A stretch of DNA of 64,000 nucleotides, taken from contig NZ_JABEPQ010000003.1 of NCBI RefSeq assembly GCF_013041615.1, positions 310,001 to 374,000 of the forward strand, in the 5' to 3' direction. The notes under the pieces were generated by a model, which ran no database searches, was not told the DNA's origin, and saw only the letters and a program-made list of their open reading frames with translations. Of the stretch, positions 51,163-59,916 are shown one piece after another; position 1 is the first letter of the stretch; every line of letters begins with the position of its first letter. Source of the stretch: Knoellia koreensis. Lineage in GTDB: Bacteria; Actinomycetota; Actinomycetes; Actinomycetales; Dermatophilaceae. The translations under genes and the position numbers were made by a program.

Positions 51163-54100
51163 TTACGGAGTCACGGCTCCCACGATGACCGAGCCGGTGC
51201 CGAGCACCGCACCCTGGCCGGAGACGACCCGCATCTCACCGAACAGCTGACGGCCGGCGGCCGGCTCGGCGTTGGCGGTGAGGGTGCCCTCGACGACCTT
51301 CGACGCACCCGGCGCGAGCTCGAACGGGGTCGCGGGGACCGCGAGCGAGCCGAGAGCCGGGCTGAAGAACACGTCGAGGTAGTTGTACTGCGTGCTCCCG
51401 GACGGCACGGCATACCCGTCGACACGCACCGTGTAGGTGCCCGCGGGCGGGTTGGCGATGGTCACGGCCTCCTCGGAGTCACCGTCGGCCTGCTGGGCCA
51501 CGACGGTCCCGCCGCGCAGCACGAACAGGTCGAGGTCGGCGCCCGGGTCGGACGTCCCACCGATGCTGGCGTTGAGCCGCGTGGCACCGGCCGGCACCTC
51601 GACGGTGAACTCCTGCACCTCGTGGTTGGCGATGGTCTTGCGACCGTTCACCGAGCTGCCGAGCGGCCCACCCTGCGGGGTGGCGGTCACCTGGCCGAAC
51701 TGGTTGGTCACGGTCCACTTCACCGGGGCCGGCTGGCCCTTGGTGACCGACGCCAGCGTCTGGCTGGCCGGGTCGACCGTCACGCCCTGCACCGCGGCGG
51801 TGAGGGTGTACGGGTTGACCAGCGACGGCGACGTGCGACGCGCCTCCACCTCGAGCTCCCAGATGCCGGGCAGCGGGTTCGCGTAGGCACGCGACGTGCT
51901 GTTGCAGCTCGGGGCGCTGTAGTTGGTGAAGCAGGCCGTCGACGCGGTCGACTCCACCGGGACGCCGTACGGGTTGAACGCGATCCAGCGGACCTGGTCC
52001 TTCGCGCCGACACCGCTGAGGTTGACCTGCAGCGCCTTGGCACCCTGCGGAACGCTCACGTAGAGCTTCTTGGTGAGGTTCCGCTCGACCGAACCCTTCT
52101 GGGTCTGGCTGTATGCCGGGGCGGCGAGGTCCTGGGACAGCACCACCGTGAGGAGCACCCGCTTGTCGACGACCGGGGTCGCCGGGTCGTCGATCTCGAG
52201 GATCGCCGAGTGGGCGCCGGGCGTGGACGTCCGGGCCTTGACCGGGATGTCGACCGTGCCGCCGAGCGGCATCGGGCGGCTGGTCGCCGGCAGGGTGAAC
52301 GTGCCGTCGTTGCCGACGAGACGCAGGTTGTGCGCGACCCGGCCGGAGGCGCCGCTGGTGCGGGTGGCCTGGACGACGTACGTCTTGCTCTCGCCGAACA
52401 CCTGGCCGCCGTTGGCCGCGGTGCACCGGTTGTAGACGCCCGTGCCCTGGTCAGGGACGGCCAGGAAGTCGGACAGCTCGGTGCAGACCGGGGCGGTCAC
52501 GGTGATGTCCTGCGCCACCGACTTGCCCTTGAGCAGCGACCACGCACCGGGGACGTTGACCTGGCCCGCGCCCTGGGCGAGGGCCTCGACACCGGACACG
52601 AACTTCGCCGAGGTGTAGATCGAGTCACGCAGCTGGCGCGGGGTCACGGCGACGTTGCTGGCCTTGGCGGCCGACAGCAGCAGCGACACGGCACCGGCCG
52701 TCTGCGGCGACGCCATCGACGTGCCGTTGAACATGGCGTAACCGGGCGGCAGCGAGTAGCCGGCCTCGGGAACAGGGCCACCGGGCTGCCAGGTCGGGAT
52801 CGTCGAGATCGCCGAGCCGGGCGCAACCACGTTGGGCTTGAAGCCGCCGTCCTCACGCGGGCCGCGCGAGGAGTAGTTGTGCAGGTTGAGGGGGCTGGTG
52901 ACCTCGCTGCCGTAGTTCGCCGACCAGGTCTCCTTGGTGATCGAGGACCCCACGCTGATGACGTCGGTCGCCACCGACGGGTCACCGACGGTGTTGATGC
53001 CGGGGCCGCTGTTGCCGGCGGAGATGACCAGCTGCACGCCCTCGTCGTTGATGAGCCGGTCGTAGAGCCGGGCCCGGGCGTTGTTGCCGTCGTTGAGGGC
53101 CGGGAGGCCACCGATCGACATGTTGACGACGTCGACGCCGCGGTTGACCACCAGGTCGACCATGCCGTCGGTCAGGGCGACGGCCGTGCAGCCACCACCC
53201 CAGCTGCAGGCGCGGCTCGACACGATCTTCGCGCCCGGCGCCTGGCCGTTCATCTTTCCGCCGAACAGGCCGTTCGCGGCGGTGATCCCGGCGACGTGGG
53301 TGCCATGCGCGGACTCGACGACGCCGATGTTGACGTAGTCGGCCTTCTGCCCCGGCATGCCGGCGGGGGTCAGGTCGACGTCCTCGCGGTACTCGACGAC
53401 GAAGGGCATCGACTCGGAGATGGCAGTGTCGGGGTTGTCGGTGCCGAAGTGGCCGACGTCGAACTTCTCCTTGTAGGGCCGCATCTTCTCGTCGGCCGAG
53501 AAGGTGAAGTCCTGGTTGGCGTCGACCCAGATGTCGTGGGTGGTCTCGTCGTAGAGGACGCCCCACCGGTCGGTGGTGTCGCCGTCGCGGTTGAAGTCAC
53601 CGGCCGCGTCGGAGGCGCTGGAGATGTTCTCCGCGACCCGGTTGATCCGGTAGGTGCCGCTGGAGGGAGCGGTCCAGGTCGACCCGGCATACGTGAAGGT
53701 CGGCCCGGTCACGGAGGTGAGCATCGCGCGCCACGACCCGTCACCATCGGTGAGCGGGTGGGTCGCGGTGACCCAGTCGACGATCTTGCGCTCACCGGTG
53801 CTGGTCTTCTGCAACGCGGGCGAGTCGAGGTCGACACCGGAGTCGAGGATGCCGATGGTGGTGCCGCGGCCGTCCCAGGTCGGGTTGGCCGTCTTGAACG
53901 CGATCGACCCGATGTCACGGGTCGGCATGTAGGGGTTGTCGTCGGGCGTCGACGCGCCCGGCCCGGTCGCGGCCGCCGCCCGACCGCTGGACGTCTTGAC
54001 CTCCTGCGGCTTGGGCAGCGGGATGCTCTCGTCGAGGTCGATCGCGAGGATCGAGCCCGCCTTGGTGAGACCGTCGACCTTGCCGGTCGGCACGCTGGCG

Positions 54101-54459
54101 CTGACGTAGCCGAGCTTGTCGCTGACCGTGAGCGGGGTGCCACCGGCCGCCCGGATGCTCTTCACCGCGGCGGCGCTGTCGCCCTTGTCGGTGGCCACCA
54201 TGATGGTGACGCGCTTGGCGCCGGTGCTCTCGGCCTTGGCGAGGAGCTGCCGGTCGTGCGAGCCGAGCTTGTCCTTCGGCGCGGACTTCTTGACCTTGCT
54301 GGTCGGGGCCTGCGCCTTGGGGGCGCGGTCGACTCCGCTGCCGGGGTCACCGGGGGGTGCGGCGTTCGCCGCCGTGGCGAACGTGGCGGCGACGACACCA
54401 GCCGTCGCCAGTCCTGCGACCGCGGTGATGCCGCGGCGCGTGGGGCGTGGAGATCTCAC
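51163..54459 (-). CDS. Large secreted S8 (subtilisin-like) protease
   Basis: A 1098-residue exported serine protease. The signal peptide (about 1-35) begins with twin arginines and ends ANAAPP. An inhibitor-I9-like propeptide region follows, then the split catalytic domain with Asp in GILDSGVDLDS, His in SAHGTHVAGI and Ser in NGTSMASPQTAG. A long insert of about 150 residues separates Asp and His. The C-terminal 400 residues are beta-sandwich domains, including a pre-peptidase-like domain (DPGADLDLFVLRGGTVVAQQ). GGGA precedes the GTG at 54459. It is extracellular and a likely nutrient-scavenging protease, unrelated in context to the subtilase at 13-1530. Confidence 0.93.
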   Translation of the reverse strand: MRSPRPTRRGITAVAGLATAGVVAATFATAANAAPPGDPGSGVDRAPKAQAPTSKVKKSAPKDKLGSHDRQLLAKAESTGAKRVTIMVATDKGDSAAAVKSIRAAGGTPLTVSDKLGYVSASVPTGKVDGLTKAGSILAIDLDESIPLPKPQEVKTSSGRAAAATGPGASTPDDNPYMPTRDIGSIAFKTANPTWDGRGTTIGILDSGVDLDSPALQKTSTGERKIVDWVTATHPLTDGDGSWRAMLTSVTGPTFTYAGSTWTAPSSGTYRINRVAENISSASDAAGDFNRDGDTTDRWGVLYDETTHDIWVDANQDFTFSADEKMRPYKEKFDVGHFGTDNPDTAISESMPFVVEYREDVDLTPAGMPGQKADYVNIGVVESAHGTHVAGITAANGLFGGKMNGQAPGAKIVSSRACSWGGGCTAVALTDGMVDLVVNRGVDVVNMSIGGLPALNDGNNARARLYDRLINDEGVQLVISAGNSGPGINTVGDPSVATDVISVGSSITKETWSANYGSEVTSPLNLHNYSSRGPREDGGFKPNVVAPGSAISTIPTWQPGGPVPEAGYSLPPGYAMFNGTSMASPQTAGAVSLLLSAAKASNVAVTPRQLRDSIYTSAKFVSGVEALAQGAGQVNVPGAWSLLKGKSVAQDITVTAPVCTELSDFLAVPDQGTGVYNRCTAANGGQVFGESKTYVVQATRTSGASGRVAHNLRLVGNDGTFTLPATSRPMPLGGTVDIPVKARTSTPGAHSAILEIDDPATPVVDKRVLLTVVLSQDLAAPAYSQTQKGSVERNLTKKLYVSVPQGAKALQVNLSGVGAKDQVRWIAFNPYGVPVESTASTACFTNYSAPSCNSTSRAYANPLPGIWELEVEARRTSPSLVNPYTLTAAVQGVTVDPASQTLASVTKGQPAPVKWTVTNQFGQVTATPQGGPLGSSVNGRKTIANHEVQEFTVEVPAGATRLNASIGGTSDPGADLDLFVLRGGTVVAQQADGDSEEAVTIANPPAGTYTVRVDGYAVPSGSTQYNYLDVFFSPALGSLAVPATPFELAPGASKVVEGTLTANAEPAAGRQLFGEMRVVSGQGAVLGTGSVIVGAVTP

Positions 54460-54618
54460 GTGGGGGTTCCCTTCGAGTTGCCTCGCAGTCCTCCGTGTGC
54501 TGCGAGTCGCTGCCCGGTGCGGACCGGGCACGTCGGGTCAGTTTCGCGGCTGGCCCGCTGCTCGCGGCGGGAGAGGAACGTAAAGACTTCACCAAGAAAA
54601 CCGCAGGTCAGGTCGCCT

Positions 54619-55512
54619 TTACTCGGCGGCGCGACCGATGGCGCGCAGCCGCGTCACGGTGCGCCGCACCACGGCCCGCTCCGCCCGGTCGGGGCGCGAC
54701 AGCGCGACTACCCACCGTTTGGCGTTGACACCGCGCAGTGGCCGCAGCACCACGTCGTCGTCGACGAGGGTGGTGAACCGGGGCAGCATCGCGATGCCCG
54801 CGCCCGTGGCGACGTAGGAGCGCACCAGCCGGTTGTCGCGCAGGCGCTGGGCGACGTGGGCGGGTCGTCCCGCGGAGCGCTCCACCGCCTCGAGCAGCGT
54901 CGCGAACGGGTAGCCGGTCGGGACCCCGATCCAGGTCTCGTCGACGACGTCGCGGGGGTTCAGGATCTCCTTGCGCGCCAGCGGGTGCCGAGCGGGAAGG
55001 GCCACGTCGATCGGCTCACGCGCGAGCACCCGGTGGGCGAGGGTGCTCGCGTCGGCGGGCACCGGTCCGGCGAGGCTGTGGCCGATGACGATGTCGTGGT
55101 CGGCGGCCCACCGGGCGTAGTCGCCCTCGGACACGTCGATGTCGGTCAGCTCGACCTCGATGCCTTCGGCGGCCAGCTCGCCGGTGACCGCGGGCAGCAG
55201 GAACTCGGCGGCGCTCGCGAGCGCCGCGATCCGCACCGTTCCGACGGGCCGCCCGCGGAACTCGTCGAGCCGCGCCTGCACGGCGGCGAGAGTTGCCTCG
55301 ACGTCGCCGGCCGCCTCCGCAAGCAGTCGCCCCGCGTCGGTGAGGCGTATGCCGCGTCCGGCCGGCTCGACGAGGCGCACCCGAAGTGCCCGCTCGGCGG
55401 TGCGCAGCTGTTGCGATACCGCGCTGGGGGTGCGGTGCGTGGCCTGCGCGACCGCGGCCACGCTCCCCCGGTCCGCGAGCTCGCGCAGGAGCGACAGGTG
55501 CCGGACATCCAT
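54619..55512 (-). CDS. LysR-family transcriptional regulator
   Basis: A 297-residue LysR-type regulator. The N-terminal winged helix-turn-helix (about 1-60) reads VAAVAQATHRTPSAVSQQLR, and a periplasmic-binding-like effector domain follows (VRIAALASAAEFLLPAVTGE onward). It begins MDVRHLSLLRELAD at ATG 55512. It is divergent from the EamA transporter gene, 134 bases away, and the classic LysR arrangement implies it controls that transporter. The gap 54460-54618 behind it shows nothing notable. Confidence 0.93.
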   Translation of the reverse strand: MDVRHLSLLRELADRGSVAAVAQATHRTPSAVSQQLRTAERALRVRLVEPAGRGIRLTDAGRLLAEAAGDVEATLAAVQARLDEFRGRPVGTVRIAALASAAEFLLPAVTGELAAEGIEVELTDIDVSEGDYARWAADHDIVIGHSLAGPVPADASTLAHRVLAREPIDVALPARHPLARKEILNPRDVVDETWIGVPTGYPFATLLEAVERSAGRPAHVAQRLRDNRLVRSYVATGAGIAMLPRFTTLVDDDVVLRPLRGVNAKRWVVALSRPDRAERAVVRRTVTRLRAIGRAAE

Positions 55513-55593
55513 GTAGGCAGCCTAAATGGTCTAGTCACAATTCTTCGCTGGTGCTGATGAGTTTGGCGCGTGACAGTGGTTCTCCCACCGGGT

Positions 55594-55634
55594 CGAGGTA
55601 ATCCGCGCCCCGGATCCGGTCACCGATTACCTCG
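55594..55634. promoter_or_regulatory. Inverted repeat CGAGGTAATC-N21-GATTACCTCG before the EamA gene
   Basis: Perfect 10-base arms (55594-55603 and 55625-55634) end three bases before the GGAGGAG ribosome-binding site of the EamA gene. It may be a LysR operator (it contains GTAAT/ATTAC), or an RNA hairpin in the leader that controls access to the ribosome-binding site. Confidence 0.5.
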
Positions 55635-55646
55635 AACGGAGGAGCC

Positions 55647-56648
55647 ATGCCCGTCCGGCACCGCGCCCTCGCCGTCCTCGTCGCCGCCATCTGGGGCGTC
55701 AACTTCCTCGCGATCCACGCCTCGCTCGAGGCGTTCCCGCCGTTCCTCCTGGCCGCCCTGCGGTGGACCGCCCTCGCCGTGCCGGCCCTGCTGTTCGTGC
55801 CGCGGCCGCGCATCGCCTGGCGGTGGCTGCTGCTCTACGGCGCCGGGTTCGGCGTCGCCCAGTTCGCCTTCCTCTACTGGGGCATGGCGGCCGGCATGCC
55901 AACCGGCCTGGCGTCGCTGGTGCTCCAGTGCTCGGCACCGTTCACCGTCCTGCTCGGTGTGGCCATGGCCGGCGAACGGCTGACCCGGCGCCGCGCGGTC
56001 GGGGTGGTCGTGGCGGTCGCCGGGCTGGCAGTCGTGGGGGTCGCACGCGGTGCGGTGGCGGCGTGGTTCCCGTTCCTGCTGACCGTCCTCGGTGGGCTGG
56101 GCTGGGCGTTCGGCAACCTCGCGGTCCGGCGCGCAGGTCCGGTCCACCCGCTGCGCCTCACGCTCTGGATGAGCGTCGTGCCGCCACTGCCGCTCCTGGC
56201 CCTGTCCCTGGCGGTCGAGCGCCCGGCCCGCATCGCCGCCGCCTTCGACGCCGACGTCCTGACGAGCAGCCGCGGCCTGTGGGCGCTCGCCGGTCTGGCC
56301 TACACCGTGGTGGTTGCCACCGTCGTCGGGTCGGGCACCTGGGCGTGGCTCCTTGGCCGGCACCCCGCCAGCTCGGTGGCGCCGTTCTCGATGCTTGTGC
56401 CCGTCACCGGCATCGCCGCCGCGTGGCTCGTGCTGGGCGAGCGCCCGCGCGGTTGGGAGTGGGTCGGGGCCGCACTCGTGGTGGGCGGCGTCCTGCTCGG
56501 GGCGACGCGGAGTCGACGGAGCCGACGCCCGCAGCCGCCTCAGGAAGGGTTGACCGGGTTGTCCGAGAGGAAGTCGCCCGCGACCTTGATGAGCACGTCG
56601 TTGGCCTCGGTCTCGCCGATGGTCGCCCGAACGCCGTCGTCGCCGTAG
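55647..56648 (+). CDS. EamA/DMT-family transporter
   Basis: A 333-residue transporter with ten membrane helices in two EamA repeats ([20 protein letters not shown] in repeat 1, [20 protein letters not shown] at the end of repeat 2). Members export amino acids or metabolites. GGAGGAG precedes ATG 55647. The membrane part ends near residue 290; a further 43 residues, rich in Arg, Pro and Ser, lie mostly in the 109-base antisense overlap with the pat gene. A frameshift or a recent loss of the original stop could explain that tail. Confidence 0.9.
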   Translation: MPVRHRALAVLVAAIWGVNFLAIHASLEAFPPFLLAALRWTALAVPALLFVPRPRIAWRWLLLYGAGFGVAQFAFLYWGMAAGMPTGLASLVLQCSAPFTVLLGVAMAGERLTRRRAVGVVVAVAGLAVVGVARGAVAAWFPFLLTVLGGLGWAFGNLAVRRAGPVHPLRLTLWMSVVPPLPLLALSLAVERPARIAAAFDADVLTSSRGLWALAGLAYTVVVATVVGSGTWAWLLGRHPASSVAPFSMLVPVTGIAAAWLVLGERPRGWEWVGAALVVGGVLLGATRSRRSRRPQPPQEGLTGLSERKSPATLMSTSLASVSPMVARTPSSP

Positions 56649-57652
56649 CGACGGACGGTCAACCCCGCCTCCTGCGCCGCCTCGGCGAAGGCAGCCGACC
56701 GCTCCCCCAGCCCGAACCACACGAAGTTGGCCTCGGTGTCGGGGATGAACCAGCCCTGGCCGCGCAACGCCTCGACGACCCGGGTGCGTTCTGCCACAAG
56801 GGAGTCCACGCGTTCCTTGAGCTCGTCGTACGCCTCCAGCGACGCCACGGCGGCTGCCTGCGCGATCGAGTTGACCCCGAACGGCACGGCCGTCTTGCGC
56901 AAGGCCTGGGCCACCGGCTCGTGCGCCACGGCATACCCCACTCGCAGTCCGGCCAGGCCGTAGGCCTTGCTGAAGGTGCGCAGCACCATGACGTTCGGGC
57001 GCTCGCGGTAGAGGTCGATGCTGCGCGGGGCGTCGTCGCCGGTGACGAACTCGACGTAGGCCTCGTCGATGACGACGAGCACGTGGTCGGGGACGTCGTC
57101 GAGGAAGCGCTCGAGCTCGGTGTGGGTCACCATCGGCCCGGTCGGGTTGTTGGGCGTGCAGACGATGACGACCTTGGTGCGGTCGGTGATCGCCGCACGC
57201 ATTGCGTCGAGCCGGTGGCGCGCGTGGTCATCGAGCCCGACCTGGACGCTGTTGGCGCCCGCGAGCGCCGTCACGATCGGGTAGGCCTCGAACGAGCGCC
57301 ACGCGTAGACGACCTCGTCGCCCGGGTCGCAGAGCGCCTGGATGACCTGGCCGAGGACGCCCACCGAACCCGTGCCCGTGGCGATGTGCTCGGCCGGCAC
57401 CCCGAGCTTGTCGGCGAGCGCCTGGGTCAGCCCGGTGACTGCCATGTCGGGGTAGCGGTTGATGCCGCCGGCCGCCTCGTGGATGACATCGACGACCGAG
57501 GGAAGCGGCGAGTACGGGTTCTCGTTGGAGGAGATCTTGTATGCCGTGACGCCCTCGGGCGCGGCCGCGGGCTTGCCGGGCACGTAGGCGGGGACCTGGT
57601 CGAGGGCCGCGCGCAGGCGGACGCCGGGAAGGTTCGGGGCGCTGTCGCTCAT
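56540..57652 (-). CDS. pat: Histidinol-phosphate/aromatic aminotransferase (Pat type)
   Basis: A 370-residue class I/II PLP aminotransferase. The PLP Lys is in [16 protein letters not shown]. Also visible are [11 protein letters not shown] at the N-terminus, [11 protein letters not shown], and the Asn/Asp/Tyr cofactor residues in CTPNNPTGP and IDEAYVEF. The AWRSFEAYP segment and overall pattern resemble mycobacterial Pat (HisC2), which makes phenylalanine or tyrosine from aryl pyruvates. A plain HisC role cannot be excluded, since no his genes are near. ATG 57652 is preferred over a start 33 bases upstream that lies within an inverted repeat. Confidence 0.9.
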   Translation of the reverse strand: MSDSAPNLPGVRLRAALDQVPAYVPGKPAAAPEGVTAYKISSNENPYSPLPSVVDVIHEAAGGINRYPDMAVTGLTQALADKLGVPAEHIATGTGSVGVLGQVIQALCDPGDEVVYAWRSFEAYPIVTALAGANSVQVGLDDHARHRLDAMRAAITDRTKVVIVCTPNNPTGPMVTHTELERFLDDVPDHVLVVIDEAYVEFVTGDDAPRSIDLYRERPNVMVLRTFSKAYGLAGLRVGYAVAHEPVAQALRKTAVPFGVNSIAQAAAVASLEAYDELKERVDSLVAERTRVVEALRGQGWFIPDTEANFVWFGLGERSAAFAEAAQEAGLTVRRYGDDGVRATIGETEANDVLIKVAGDFLSDNPVNPS

Positions 57653-57666
57653 GCCGGTCACTGTAA

Positions 57667-57722
57667 TTGCTTGCGTCTGCGTCAATGGCGGCTAGGGCAA
57701 CCGTTCACGCAGACGCAAGCAA
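57667..57722. promoter_or_regulatory. 16-bp inverted repeat in the pat/monooxygenase divergent region
   Basis: Perfect arms 57667-57682 and 57707-57722 (core GCTTGCGTCTGCGT) with a 24-base spacer, 15 bases upstream of the pat ATG and 45 bases upstream of the monooxygenase start. It could be a shared operator or a leader hairpin for pat. No gene ends here, so it is not an ordinary terminator. Confidence 0.5.
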
Positions 57723-57766
57723 GCGGCGGGCGGCATACGTGACCGTGGCGGCGCGTTGACCACCAC

Positions 57767-58888
57767 GTGCAGCACGACGACAGGATCTTCGAGTCGATCG
57801 TCATCGGCGCGGGGCAGGCGGGGCTGGCCGCGTCGTTCCATCTGCGGCGGCGTGGCATCGACCACGTCGTCCTCGACGCCGACGACGCACCCGGCGGCGC
57901 GTGGCAGCACCGGTGGGACAGCCTGTCGATGCATGACGTCCACGGCGTCGCCGACCTGCCCGACTCGACCGCACCCACCACCGACGACCCGCATGCCCGC
58001 GCCAACGTGGTCGTCCCGGCCTACTTCGCGGACTACGAGCGGCGGCACGACCTGCCGGTGGTGCGACCGGTGCGGGTCGACCGCGTCGAGCCGGACCCCG
58101 AGCCCGGCAGCGACCTGCTCGTGGTCCACGCCGGCGACCGCACCTGGCGCACCCGGACGCTGGTCAACGCGACAGGCACGTGGACCCGGCCGTTCGTGCC
58201 GCACTACCCGGGCCAGGAGTCGTTCGCGGGCAGGCAGCTGCACACGGTCGACTTCCCGGGGCCCGAGCACTTCACCGGCCAGCGGGTCCTCGTCGTCGGG
58301 GGTGGCGCGTCAGCTGTCCAGTTCCTCGGTGAGCTCGCCCCCGTCACCGACACGCTCTGGGTCACGCGCCGCCCGCCCGTCTGGCGCACCGGGGACTTCG
58401 ACCCCGGCGCCGGGCTCGCCGCCGTGACCCTCGTCGAGGAGCGGGTGCGCGCCGGCCTGCCACCGGCGAGCGTCGTCAGCGTGACCGGCCTGATGCTGCG
58501 CCCGCAGGAGCAGCGTGCCGCCGAGCTCGGCGCCTATGAGCGGCACCCGATGTTCGAGCGCATCGAGCCGCACGGGGTCCGCTGGGCCGACGGGCACTTC
58601 GAGCCGGTCGACGTCATCCTGTGGGCCACCGGGTTCCGGCCCGCGGTCACCCACCTCGCACCGCTCGACCTCACCTCGGAGCACGGCGGCATCCAGCTGC
58701 TTCCGGTGCGCGGCAACGTCCAGGGCGCCACCACCGCGGCCCGCGACCGGCGGGTGCAGCTCGTCGGCTACGGCCCGTCGGCCAGCACCATCGGCGCGAG
58801 CCGAGCCGGACGCCAGGCCGCGCTGGCGGTCCAGCGCTGCCTCGACTCGACCCCGGCCGAGCGCCCCGCGGACGCCCGACCCGCCTAG
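57767..58888 (+). CDS. FAD-dependent oxidoreductase (flavin-containing monooxygenase-like)
   Basis: A 373-residue flavoprotein. The N-terminal FAD loop is VIGAGQAGLAASFHL (about 12-26) and the NADPH loop VLVVGGGASAVQFLGE (about 180). ILWATGFRPAVTHL near the C-terminus is the ATG-F motif of flavin-containing monooxygenases and related reductases. It is shorter than YUC-type enzymes and the substrate is unknown. The GTG start at 57767 has no strong site upstream. It is divergent from pat and ends 10 bases before the convergent small membrane protein. Confidence 0.9.
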   Translation: MQHDDRIFESIVIGAGQAGLAASFHLRRRGIDHVVLDADDAPGGAWQHRWDSLSMHDVHGVADLPDSTAPTTDDPHARANVVVPAYFADYERRHDLPVVRPVRVDRVEPDPEPGSDLLVVHAGDRTWRTRTLVNATGTWTRPFVPHYPGQESFAGRQLHTVDFPGPEHFTGQRVLVVGGGASAVQFLGELAPVTDTLWVTRRPPVWRTGDFDPGAGLAAVTLVEERVRAGLPPASVVSVTGLMLRPQEQRAAELGAYERHPMFERIEPHGVRWADGHFEPVDVILWATGFRPAVTHLAPLDLTSEHGGIQLLPVRGNVQGATTAARDRRVQLVGYGPSASTIGASRAGRQAALAVQRCLDSTPAERPADARPA

Positions 58889-58898
58889 CGGCTGGGGC

Positions 58899-59282
58899 TC
58901 AGTTGTCGTCGGCGTCGGGCAGGACCCAGCCGAGCACCATCGAGACGATGGTGATGATGAGCGCGCCAAGAATGGCGTCCCACCAGAAGTGGTCGATCAC
59001 GAACGACAGTCCCAGCGGCCCGGACAGCCACTCGGTGAGCTGGAGCATGAACGCGTTGACCACGAAGGTGAACAGCCCCAGTGTCAGCACGATCAGCGGG
59101 AAGCTCAGGAACTTGGCGATCGGCTTGACGACCGCGTTGATGAGGCCGAAGAGCAGCGCGACGAGGATCACCGTCGCGAACTTCGAGCCGAACTTGCCGT
59201 CACCGAAGGAGATGCCGGGCACGATCCATGCCGCGACCCACAGGGCCACCGCGTTGACCGCGACCTTGATCAGGAAGTTCAT
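58899..59282 (-). CDS. Phage-holin-family (PF04020-like) small membrane protein
   Basis: A 127-residue protein with four membrane helices (NAVALWVAAWIVPGI, ILVALLFGLINAVVKPIAKF, LTLGLFTFVVNAFMLQLTEW, and a C-terminal helix) and the NAVVKP motif of the YvlD/DUF360 family. Despite the family name it is chromosomal and widespread, with no lytic genes nearby. Function unknown, probably membrane-stress related. ATG 59282 is fixed by the conserved MNFLIKVAVNAVALW. A strong hairpin lies 26 bases upstream. Confidence 0.88.
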   Translation of the reverse strand: MNFLIKVAVNAVALWVAAWIVPGISFGDGKFGSKFATVILVALLFGLINAVVKPIAKFLSFPLIVLTLGLFTFVVNAFMLQLTEWLSGPLGLSFVIDHFWWDAILGALIITIVSMVLGWVLPDADDN

Positions 59283-59307
59283 GGCACCGATCGTGCCAGA
59301 CCGGGAG

Positions 59308-59354
59308 CGGGTATGCCGGGAGGTGGGCACCGCGCCCACCTCCCGGCATACCCG
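59308..59354. terminator. 21-bp perfect hairpin from an inverted GTATGCCG pair, in a divergent gap
   Basis: Arms 59308-59328 and 59334-59354 are fully complementary with a 5-base loop, and each arm holds GGGTATGCCGGG. It lies between two genes that point away from each other, so neither ends here. It may stop antisense transcription running through the small membrane-protein gene from the monooxygenase, or act in a leader. Confidence 0.6.
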
Positions 59355-59423
59355 AACTTTGGGCCAAAGTTCGCCAGTGCCCGGAACCTTCCCGGCGTGG
59401 GCGAACTTTGGGCCAAAGTTCGC
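59353..59423. promoter_or_regulatory. Two near-palindromes CGAACTTTGG-G-CCAAAGTTCG, probable operators
   Basis: Copies at 59353-59373 and 59401-59423 are near-identical, with 10- and 11-base arms around a single central G, 49 bases centre to centre. The second ends 12 bases before the thioesterase ATG. The size and symmetry suit a dimeric repressor; the regulator is not in the window. Confidence 0.6.
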
Positions 59424-59435
59424 GAGGATGTCGGC

Positions 59436-59864
59436 ATGAGCGACGCCGAGCCGGCCCCCGAGGGCACCCCTGACCTGACCATGGTCCGCCGGATGTGGGC
59501 CGACGACCGTGCGAGCCGGGCGCTCGGCATGGACGCGCGCACCATCGAGCTCGACCACGCGGTCGTCGCGATGCCCGTCACCGAGGACATGGTCAACGGG
59601 CACGACATCGCCCACGGCGGCTACATCTTCACCCTCGCCGACTCGACCTTCGCCCTCGTCTGCAACTCCGGCGGGCGCCCGACCGTCGCGGCGGGCGCGG
59701 ACGTCACGTTCATCGCGGCGGCGCGGCTCGGCGACGTCCTCGTGGCCGAGGGACGCACGCGTGCGGCATACGGACGCAGTGGCCTCACCGACGTGACGGT
59801 GACCCGCGAGTGCGACGGCGCCGTCATCGCGGAGTTTCGCGGGCGGTCGCGAAACCTACGCTGA
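59436..59864 (+). CDS. PaaI-type hotdog thioesterase
   Basis: A 142-residue hotdog-fold thioesterase that hydrolyses aryl- or hydroxyaryl-CoA esters, as in the phenylacetate pathway. The motif DIAHGGYIFTLADSTFAL holds the catalytic HGG region. MVRRMWADDRASRALGMDA opens the fold. ATG 59436 was chosen over longer frames that belong to the monooxygenase shadow. No other paa gene is near. The two palindromes directly upstream imply its own regulation. Confidence 0.9.
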   Translation: MSDAEPAPEGTPDLTMVRRMWADDRASRALGMDARTIELDHAVVAMPVTEDMVNGHDIAHGGYIFTLADSTFALVCNSGGRPTVAAGADVTFIAAARLGDVLVAEGRTRAAYGRSGLTDVTVTRECDGAVIAEFRGRSRNLR

Positions 59865-59916
59865 TCTCGTCAGGCGCGGCGCCCGTTTCGTCCCTATCGT
59901 GCGGGGCATGCGATCA

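Noticed and set aside
51163-54459. A functional link between the two subtilases
   Set aside because: One appears cytoplasmic and operonic with a sigma factor, the other is secreted and stands alone; they share only the catalytic fold.
58899-59282. Prophage remnant suggested by the phage-holin family name
   Set aside because: The family is chromosomal and widespread; no lysin, capsid, integrase or att site is near.
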